A stretch of 9,690 nt of DNA from Akkermansiaceae bacterium (GTDB lineage Bacteria; Verrucomicrobiota; Verrucomicrobiia; Verrucomicrobiales; Akkermansiaceae), in contig JALZWJ010000334.1 of NCBI GenBank assembly GCA_023300065.1, forward strand, positions 1 through 9,690. The letters run 5' to 3'. A model generated the notes under the pieces. The model had not been told where the DNA came from, ran no database searches, and was given only the letters and a program-made list of their open reading frames with translations. A program made the position numbers and the translations under genes. Numbering within the stretch: position 1 is the stretch's first letter; every line of letters starts with the position of its first letter. This document shows, piece after piece, positions 1 to 5,586 of the stretch.

Positions 1-693
1 AAATAAAAGGCTTATATTCCCCATATTTTCCAAACAGAGATTAAGGCGCCCCGTGCTAGGGTCAAAAGTAGATACCGAATTCGCAGGCCCCCCCGCATCC
101 TCCCAATCTTCGGAACTCCCCGTCGTGTGAATTTCAAATTTCCCGCCCGGTGGCTCAAAACGTGACTCCAATCCAAATGGTAAGGCCTCACAATAATTAT
201 AAGTCAGCTCGCAGGCCTCCAGCATCGTAGCCAGCGCCTTAGACTTCAGTCGGCTATCGGCAATAATACGGAAATGAGATGAGGTGAAGTGATTCAATTT
301 CCCTTTCTTCTCCTCCACCACCTCGATCGGTGCCGCGAGGGTCGCCGTTTTAGGGACCGCCCTCGCCCATTTCGCGTCCGCCACCGGATCCGCTATCGGA
401 GTCACCCCGTCGTCAGACATTGTTTTCTCCGTAGCTCTCTCCTCCTCGGCGGGTTGATTCTTCTTCGCCTCCTCAGTTTCTAATTCCACCAAATAAGTCA
501 GATCTTCTCGGCTCAATTTAACGAAAGGAACCTTCACCTCCTTGCCATTTTTCAGCTTCAACGTCACCGCATCATCTCCCTGAGAGACGAACTCCGCATC
601 AATTTTCCGGCCCGTATTATCAGTCCACGTCCGTGCTGTTACCGTAGGCAGAGCTCCTAGCAAGAGCACTCCAGAAAGTAGAAATTTCTTCAT
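1..693 (-). CDS. Secreted SHD1-domain protein, 3' end cut by window edge
   Basis: The frame is open from the ATG at 693 to base 1 with no stop, giving 231 residues of a longer protein. Residues 1-20 look like a Sec signal peptide: MKK, then a hydrophobic core, with likely cleavage after TVTA. Residues 21 to about 68 (RTWTDNTGRKIDAEF ... VKVPFVKLSREDLTYL) match the SHD1 (SLA1 homology 1) pattern, which is common in secreted proteins of Planctomycetes and Verrucomicrobia. A charged linker at about 70-132, rich in E, K and A, follows. Next comes a folded segment starting near HFTSSHFRIIADS (135-147), with a helix containing LEACELTYNYCEAL. That segment resembles the start of the DUF1570/peptidase-MA-like region often attached to such proteins, but no zinc-binding HExxH is in view, so this part is tentative. 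No Shine-Dalgarno sequence precedes the ATG; the start was chosen because it opens the signal peptide. An A8 run (minus strand, 718-725) lies in the leader. The gene sits 75 bp after the DUF937 gene, same direction. Function unknown; export and SHD1 are the firm parts. Confidence 0.8.
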   Translation of the reverse strand, partial: MKKFLLSGVLLLGALPTVTARTWTDNTGRKIDAEFVSQGDDAVTLKLKNGKEVKVPFVKLSREDLTYLVELETEEAKKNQPAEEERATEKTMSDDGVTPIADPVADAKWARAVPKTATLAAPIEVVEEKKGKLNHFTSSHFRIIADSRLKSKALATMLEACELTYNYCEALPFGLESRFEPPGGKFEIHTTGSSEDWEDAGGPANSVSTFDPSTGRLNLCLENMGNISLLF

Positions 694-768
694 TTGAGAG
701 ATCTTGCGCTTAGTCCCTTTTTTTTCAACCCCGCAATCAGAGAAAGTCGAAGTTCCGCCTCCCCCTCA

Positions 769-1374
769 TCACTTTCGGCCCAGGAAGAGGGAGAGAATCC
801 ATTGCAGGATTCCCCCACGGCTCTGGGTGGCAGCACTCCCACCCCCACCCAGGACCATACCTGCGATGTCATCGATGATAGAGCCATCTCCATCACGATC
901 CAGAATACTGCTAATCCCGCCTGTCAAACCACTCCCACTGCTCTGGCTTGCTTTTTCCTGTCCCCCCTTCTTCAGCAGCATTCCTAGGATAACAGGAACT
1001 AACATCGGGAGAATTTGCTTCGCCAGCGCGCCACCGATATTGAATTTCTTCGAGAGGGCCTGCGCCGTTTGCTCCTGGGTTTCATCATCGAAGACCGCCC
1101 GCGTCTGCGAACTGTGACCAGCCAGACCTTTTTCAAACACATCATCAACATTGTCAGCCTGATCCGCCGTGATTCCAGCCTGCGCTAAAAGTTCCTCAAT
1201 CCCACTCGCACCCACCTCTGCTTGGCGGCGTTTGAGTGAACTCAGAACTAAGGGAGAGAGAGCCGAGAGAGCTTGCATTGATTGCTCCGGCGTCAAATCA
1301 GTCGCGGCGCTTAACTTACTCGAAACTTGCTCTCCGTGGCTTTCCAACAGGGACTTAGTAAAATGATCGTTCAT
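769..1374 (-). CDS. DUF937 family protein
   Basis: This is a 201-residue protein with no signal peptide. The N-terminal half is alpha-helical (LTPEQSMQALSALSPLVLSSLKRR at 27-50, ELLAQAGITADQA at 61-73). A second copy of the same kind of motif follows at 103-136 (TAQALSKKFNIGGALAKQIL, then PMLVPVILGMLLKK). Near the C terminus, DRDGDGSIIDDIAGM (159-173) is the loop typical of DUF937 proteins and resembles a calcium-binding DxDxDG loop, though binding is not shown. A Gly/Ser stretch (176-181) and a hydrophobic tail (GILQWILSLFLGRK) end the protein. The family has no settled biochemical role. Two TGA codons in a row end the frame (771-766). The ATG at 1374 has no good Shine-Dalgarno of its own, but it overlaps the stop of a five-codon leader ORF as ATGA, so coupled initiation is possible. 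The CotH gene ends 65 bp upstream on the same strand. Confidence 0.85.
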   Translation of the reverse strand: MNDHFTKSLLESHGEQVSSKLSAATDLTPEQSMQALSALSPLVLSSLKRRQAEVGASGIEELLAQAGITADQADNVDDVFEKGLAGHSSQTRAVFDDETQEQTAQALSKKFNIGGALAKQILPMLVPVILGMLLKKGGQEKASQSSGSGLTGGISSILDRDGDGSIIDDIAGMVLGGGGSAATQSRGGILQWILSLFLGRK

Positions 1375-1388
1375 GTTAGGTGAACCAT
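1371..1388 (-). promoter_or_regulatory. Candidate leader micro-ORF overlapping the DUF937 start
   Basis: On the minus strand, ATG GTT CAC CTA ACA TGA (MVHLT) runs from 1388 to 1371. Its stop overlaps the DUF937 start codon (1374-1372) as ATGA, the arrangement used for translational coupling. It is preceded by AGGGG with a four-base spacer, whereas the DUF937 ATG has no Shine-Dalgarno of its own. Farther upstream a second mini-ORF, ATG GAC AGA TGA (1413-1402), follows a GGGAGAG at 1425-1419. What is seen is the layout; that ribosomes use it is inference, and such short ORFs do arise by chance. Confidence 0.3.
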
Positions 1389-1439
1389 GGCACCCCTGAT
1401 CTCATCTGTCCATGATGACTCTCCCAAAACGTTCACACC

Positions 1440-4127
1440 TCATGGAGAGGACCTCTCCAAAACCAGCCGAGCAAAACACCGAGCCCCGGAATGAGGGAGT
1501 TGGACCGTGAGGGCATCTAACCCATCATTTTGAGGAACCCGAGCCAGTTCTGCGCCCCCATCTCTCTCCCAAGTCACCAAGTCAGGACTCGTCTCGACCC
1601 TTAAGGTAAACCCATTGAGATCTGACCGCACAAGATAGCTCAAAGTCCCTGCCACCGGAGCATCGACCGTATTATAGAGCTGATCAGAGGTCCCTAAAGC
1701 CCACTCTAAAATAGCACTGAGACCATCGCCATCTTGATCTGCACGGCTATCTCCATTGAAACCAACCTGACTCCCGCTGTAGGTCTGACTATCGCGGAGC
1801 AGGCCGCTCTCATCGTAGAGATCTAAGGTCTCCCCCTCAGCCGAAAGATTCCCCGAGTAGGGACCGGTGACAAACCGCTGCTCGCTTCCCGTCGGGCTCA
1901 GATCACGCCTCCGGAAGGCTGTTTGATCAGGGCTCAAAAACAGCGAGCCCCCAGCCGGAATAACCGTTCCGGGAGGAAGCGTAAAAGTGATGCCCCCTTG
2001 CACCGACCAATCGGAAACATCCACTGCGGTTGGAGATTGATTGATGAGTTCGACGAATTCTTGATCTTGATCATCCGAGATAGGATCAAAGTCCAGCGTG
2101 CCAATCATAACGGCCGCGTCCGCCTGAGCGGCGGGAAGATCCGGGGTATTTTGGTAAATCTCGGTTCGCCGTCGAGGCAGCCATTCCGTGAGCAAACGGG
2201 TGACCGCTTGCGTCATCGTTTCTGAATCAGGGTGCGAGGAGGAAAAAGGTCGGGGCGTAGGATCCTGATGATACCACGTCCCCCATTGAAATAAATCCTG
2301 TGCGGCATCCGACGGGAAGATCTCCGCAGGCGAAAGGCGGGCTAATTGCTCCTGCGTCTTTCCCTGTAAATAGTCCGTCGCCAAGAAACGATCCGAGAGC
2401 GTCCGCACCCGTCGAAAAAACATGGCGCGGGTCGCAGGGTTTCCATCGATCAGAGAATTCACCAAACTCACCACCTTCGCGGATTCATCAAACTCCGTGA
2501 AGCCCTCCGCAAAAATAATCTGGTCAAAATAACCACCTGACTCGGTGAAATTCCGACCAAAGGTCAGGTCTAAATCCCAGGGTAAAATGGCCCACTCATC
2601 ATCGCCTCCCGTATCTCGATAAACGTAATAGTTCTTTGTGAACATATCGGTCTGCATGATCACCGTCAGCCCAGCTAAGGTGTTGATCGTACTGGGGAGG
2701 TCCACATTGTCGTAAATGTAGTCCCACCGGTCCTCCCCCGCTCCGTTGATCCCCCGGATGAAATCACTCAGATCACCGTAATCCTCATCATCCCGCGTCA
2801 GCTTCCTAGCCCGGGACGTGAGCGGGGTGATGGCATCGCTCAGCTCGCTCAACTCTAGAGCGATTTTATCTGCCTTATAAAGCGCACCCTCAGAATTTAA
2901 TCCCGCTCTCTCTAGGTAGAAATCATCCGCGTCCTCCACCATATCAGCCACACTAAAGAAGAGGCCATTTTGCTGGAGCCTGATCGACTTTGCGAAATGA
3001 GTCGGGACCCCCGCTTCACGCATCAGACCATAGGCCAGTTCATTACGACTCTTCGATTTATCAGCCCAGTTTGTGAGGAGATCCAGATCCTTGACCCGCC
3101 TCTCCCCTTTTTTCCAGAGGAAGCGCTGAGTCCGATTAAAATCCATATTATAGCCCTTTTTATCAAAAAAGGCCGTCGATTGCCCCCTCACCGAAAAACG
3201 AACATTATCGTAATACTCCCCAAGAAAATAGACCCCTGCGCGCACCACCTGAAACGAGTCCAATCGCGTGAAATCCTGCGGAGAAATAAACCACTCCATG
3301 ACCTCTGTATTTGACTCTACGAGAGGATTCAAAACTGGAACTCCATAGTATTCCTGCGAGTCCTCCGGATCTTGGAAAGACGGCTCACGCGTGACCCGTC
3401 CATTCACATCTTGCCCCACAAAACGCCACCGGATCAACGCGCCATCCCCCGCACCCGGAATCGTGACCGAGAAATTTTCACCGTCTTCACTCGCCATCGC
3501 CACCGCCTGCTCCGAGTCAAATCCCACTCGGTAAAACAAAGTCACATCCTCCGCTCCTGTGACCGACGCCGTGATGATCAAATTTTCACCCAGATCTGGC
3601 CGCTCACCCCCGGTCCGCACCTCGCCGAATTGCGGGCCCGGAATCCGTCCGGCAGAATTAACAGCACCCGGAGTGGGAGCATCAAAATACCCCACCCCAA
3701 AGCTCCCTACCCCGTAACTCTGGTCCTCAAATTGCGGCGGGTAATTGGCCCCAAAATCAGAAAGCACACTCACCCCATCCGGCGCGACCAAAGCAAGATA
3801 CTCACCCGCCGCCGTAAGCCTAAAATCGGCATGCAACTCCCCCACATCCCGATCTTTCCCCGAAGCAAAGACGACTAGCCACTCCCCCGCCGGCAAAATC
3901 GTAGAAGGCAAGACCCAGCGATTTAAAGTCAGGGCATCATCCGTTAAAAAATACCCCCCTAAATCAACCGGCTCGGCATCAGGATTAAAGATCTCAATCC
4001 AGTCCGAAAACTCCCCATCCTCATCCGCCAGCGTCGTCTCATTCGACGCCATAAACTCCGAAATCACCGGAGCCGAAAAAATCGGCAAAGCGAATGAAAG
4101 AGAGAAAAGCAGAACGAGCCGTTGCAT
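1440..4127 (-). CDS. Secreted CotH-kinase family protein with two lamin tail domains
   Basis: This is an 895-residue exported protein. Residues 1-18 form a signal peptide (MQRLVLLFSLSFALPIFS, cleavage near FSA). Residues 19-160 are a lamin tail domain (VISEFMASNE, DWIEIFNP, DLGGYFLTDD, LVVFASGK). The middle, about 275-655, matches CotH: a strand-rich entry with RGQSTAFFDKKGYNMDF (314-330), NELAYGLMREAGVPT (362-376), GALYKAD (414-420), the catalytic-loop-like TDMFTKNYYVYRD (493-505), and the metal-binding-like PWDLDLTFG (516-524). CotH proteins are atypical kinases; Bacillus CotH phosphorylates spore coat proteins. The substrate here is unknown. A second lamin tail domain spans about 672-785 (FVELINQSP, AVDVSDWSV). 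The C terminus has DQDGDGLSAILEWALG (797-812), a calcium-loop-like module frequent in Verrucomicrobia exoproteins, then a beta-rich tail. The start at 4127 is preferred to the in-frame ATG at 4148 because it opens the signal peptide and follows a strong ribosome binding site. The protein may act at the cell surface or outside the cell (inference). Confidence 0.9.
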   Translation of the reverse strand: MQRLVLLFSLSFALPIFSAPVISEFMASNETTLADEDGEFSDWIEIFNPDAEPVDLGGYFLTDDALTLNRWVLPSTILPAGEWLVVFASGKDRDVGELHADFRLTAAGEYLALVAPDGVSVLSDFGANYPPQFEDQSYGVGSFGVGYFDAPTPGAVNSAGRIPGPQFGEVRTGGERPDLGENLIITASVTGAEDVTLFYRVGFDSEQAVAMASEDGENFSVTIPGAGDGALIRWRFVGQDVNGRVTREPSFQDPEDSQEYYGVPVLNPLVESNTEVMEWFISPQDFTRLDSFQVVRAGVYFLGEYYDNVRFSVRGQSTAFFDKKGYNMDFNRTQRFLWKKGERRVKDLDLLTNWADKSKSRNELAYGLMREAGVPTHFAKSIRLQQNGLFFSVADMVEDADDFYLERAGLNSEGALYKADKIALELSELSDAITPLTSRARKLTRDDEDYGDLSDFIRGINGAGEDRWDYIYDNVDLPSTINTLAGLTVIMQTDMFTKNYYVYRDTGGDDEWAILPWDLDLTFGRNFTESGGYFDQIIFAEGFTEFDESAKVVSLVNSLIDGNPATRAMFFRRVRTLSDRFLATDYLQGKTQEQLARLSPAEIFPSDAAQDLFQWGTWYHQDPTPRPFSSSHPDSETMTQAVTRLLTEWLPRRRTEIYQNTPDLPAAQADAAVMIGTLDFDPISDDQDQEFVELINQSPTAVDVSDWSVQGGITFTLPPGTVIPAGGSLFLSPDQTAFRRRDLSPTGSEQRFVTGPYSGNLSAEGETLDLYDESGLLRDSQTYSGSQVGFNGDSRADQDGDGLSAILEWALGTSDQLYNTVDAPVAGTLSYLVRSDLNGFTLRVETSPDLVTWERDGGAELARVPQNDGLDALTVQLPHSGARCFARLVLERSSP
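1443..1459. repeat. Perfect 17-nt palindrome at the 3' end of the CotH gene
   Basis: TGGAGAGG and CCTCTCCA flank a single central base, giving 8-bp arms. The palindrome covers the last five sense codons of the CotH-protein gene and ends next to its stop codon. In RNA it could fold as a GC-rich hairpin with a three-base loop. No T run follows directly on the minus strand (the nearest, GTTTT, lies about a dozen bases on), so it does not fit a standard intrinsic terminator. It may be an mRNA 3'-end structure, or chance in a region coding for Glu-Arg-Ser-Ser. Confidence 0.45.
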
Positions 4128-4129
4128 AA

Positions 4130-4136
4130 CTCTCCC
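4130..4136 (-). promoter_or_regulatory. Ribosome binding site fixing the CotH-protein start
   Basis: On the minus strand GGGAGAG is followed by TT and the ATG at 4127. It is the clearest Shine-Dalgarno in the window. It supports starting at MQRLVLL rather than at the ATG seven codons upstream, which would put MVYIGRV in front of the signal peptide. Confidence 0.7.
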
Positions 4137-4184
4137 AATATAAACCATCCCACCGATTCGTCGAGCGGTGTTGTCCGGTCTTAC

Positions 4185-5444
4185 CTAAAGCGTCCAGAAT
4201 TTGGAAATCGGCACTGCCATGAAGCGGTCATCGCTTGGGAGGGGCCAGGTCATCGAGCCATTGTAGAGGAGAAATCCCCCACGGAAGTTCTTCCCCGCCA
4301 GCTTGGCGAGTCGCCGTAAGCCCGCGCCGTCTTTTTCGGTGATGCTCTCGGAGGCCTTCACCTCCACGCCCCAGACGTCTTGGCCACTTTCGATGACTAG
4401 ATCCACCTCGACTTGATCTTTATCCCGATAATGGCTGAACCGTAAGGAAGGATCGGTCCACTGCGCCTGCGCGATGATTTGCTGCACCACAAAGCTCTCC
4501 AAAAGGTGCCCAAAGTTCGTCCTCTTAGAGTTCCAATGCCCCACCTTTAATTTACTCAGCGAAGCCGCTAGCCCTGAGTCGATAAAGTGCATCTTGGGCG
4601 TTTTGATCATCCGCTTGCTCTCATTACTCGACCAAGGCCGCAGCATCCGCACGAGGAAAAGACGCTCCAAAATCCCGAGGTATTTTTCAACCGTGGCACG
4701 GTCCGCCTTCAGGTCGCGTGAGAGATTGGTGACATTCAGCAACGCCGCAGTCCGGTGCGAGAGAAGCTCCAGAAGTTTTGTGACCTCGCCCGTGTCACGG
4801 ATTTCCGCCACGTCACGCATGTCACGCTCCACCAAAGTAGTGAGGTAGTTCCGGTGCCACCGCGCCCCACTCATGGGGGAGCGCCGCTGCACCTCCGGGA
4901 ACCCTCCCATCACCATCCGGCGAGGCAGCTCATCGGCCGGAAACTCCGCCGCTTGGCCCACCGCTTCACGCTCGAATTTCCCCTCTAAGAGATGCTCCAA
5001 AAAAGCGCCCGGGAGCTGCTCTTTTTCGGACTCCGTGAAGGGGTTCAGATTGATGATCTCCATCCGCCCCGCAAGGGACTCCGCCAGCTTCGGCAGAGTG
5101 AGTAGATTCGCCGACCCTGTCAGGATGAATCGGCCCGGGCGTTGATTCCGATCCACCGCCATCTTAATCGCGCGGATTAGCGGCAGCGCGTGCTGGATCT
5201 CATCGATCGTGACCTTACTCGGCAGAGCCTTCACGTAACCGACCGGATCAGCCAAGACGGCCTTCAGGACGGTGTCGTCATCTAGGGTGATGTAAGCACG
5301 GTCATCTTCGTGCTGCATCGCGAAGGTGCTTTTCCCACACTGCCGAGGCCCTAAAATCGCCACCACCCGGGTATCAGAAAGCGCCTCATCCAAGACAGGG
5401 CGAAGAGAACGGGGGAAATAGGGAACTTCAAAATCAGCGTCCAT
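4185..5444 (-). CDS. AAA ATPase with DUF4143 C-terminal domain (COG1373-type)
   Basis: This is a 419-residue soluble protein of the widespread AAA_14 + DUF4143 family. Residues 9-20 (YFPRSLRPVLDE) are the usual opening. Walker A is GPRQCGKST (32-40), the Walker B-like motif is VTIDEIQ (78-84), and a sensor-1-like ILTGSAN sits at 107-113. Residues 200-230 (NYLTTLVERDMRDVAEI ... LLELLSHRTA) are typical of the linker to DUF4143. LSRDLKADRATVEKYLGILE (241-260) reads as a winged-helix-like segment. The C terminus carries E315, EVD (346-348) and EVK (361-363), spaced as in PD-(D/E)XK-like folds. Length is normal and all motifs are intact. The family's biological role is not established; suggestions include mobile or selfish elements and defence. 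The start at 5444 leaves only eight residues before the conserved YFPR and lies inside the last copy of a 23-bp repeat array. No good Shine-Dalgarno is present (AGG about 11 bases upstream at best). The CotH gene starts 57 bp downstream. Confidence 0.92.
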   Translation of the reverse strand: MDADFEVPYFPRSLRPVLDEALSDTRVVAILGPRQCGKSTFAMQHEDDRAYITLDDDTVLKAVLADPVGYVKALPSKVTIDEIQHALPLIRAIKMAVDRNQRPGRFILTGSANLLTLPKLAESLAGRMEIINLNPFTESEKEQLPGAFLEHLLEGKFEREAVGQAAEFPADELPRRMVMGGFPEVQRRSPMSGARWHRNYLTTLVERDMRDVAEIRDTGEVTKLLELLSHRTAALLNVTNLSRDLKADRATVEKYLGILERLFLVRMLRPWSSNESKRMIKTPKMHFIDSGLAASLSKLKVGHWNSKRTNFGHLLESFVVQQIIAQAQWTDPSLRFSHYRDKDQVEVDLVIESGQDVWGVEVKASESITEKDGAGLRRLAKLAGKNFRGGFLLYNGSMTWPLPSDDRFMAVPISKFWTL

Positions 5445-5573
5445 CTGCGGATTAACCTATCGTCCAATTGCTGATTTGTCTAGCGTCTAATTGCTGATTA
5501 ACACCCCGTCTAATCTTAGATTAAGATAGCGTCCAATTGCGGGTTAACGAAGCGTCTAATTGTAGATTAGAAA
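5436..5573. repeat. Six-copy tandem array, exact 23-bp period, upstream of and overlapping the ATPase start
   Basis: Six units start at 5436, 5459, 5482, 5505, 5528 and 5551, each exactly 23 bp after the last, filling 138 bp without spacers. The plus-strand consensus of the first 20 positions is agcgtcyaattgctgattaa; the last three vary. Aligned by hand, positions 3-6 (cgtc), 8 (a), 15 (g) and 17-18 (tt) are identical in all six; positions 1, 9-12, 16 and 19 agree in five of six. Position 7 alternates c and t, three copies each. Each unit has a TAAT/ATTA-like inner dyad, perfect in the 5505 copy (TAATC TTA GATTA). The 5436 copy contains the ATPase start codon and its next two codons. Neither the next 23 bp toward the helicase gene nor the preceding 23 bp within the ATPase gene continues the pattern. 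The array may be a multi-site operator or another protein-binding array; function is inference. Confidence 0.88.
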
Positions 5574-5586
5574 TAAAAAAAGAACT

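Noticed and set aside
694..1117. Plus-strand open frames opposite the DUF937 gene
   Set aside because: They are low-complexity, proline- and serine-rich translations of the complementary strand of a recognisable gene.
1923..3878. Plus-strand open frames opposite the CotH gene
   Set aside because: They are arginine-, proline- and histidine-rich translations without domains, explained by the base skew of the opposite strand.
4128..4148. Longer start for the CotH protein at the ATG at 4148
   Set aside because: It would place seven residues (MVYIGRV) before a complete signal peptide, and the strong GGGAGAG lies just before the downstream ATG at 4127.
4149..4184. Hairpin terminator after the ATPase gene
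   Set aside because: Only a 5-bp CACCG/CGGTG stem with a ten-base loop is present, and no T run follows.
5436..5573. CRISPR array
   Set aside because: The repeats abut one another with no spacers, are degenerate, and there are no cas genes.
5436..5573. Iteron-type replication origin
   Set aside because: The unit length is in the iteron range, but no replication initiator, partition gene or DnaA box is recognisable, and the adjacent ATPase is of DUF4143 type, not a Rep protein.
5574..5586. Intrinsic terminator after the helicase gene
   Set aside because: A T7 run follows the stop on the minus strand, but no stable stem directly precedes it.
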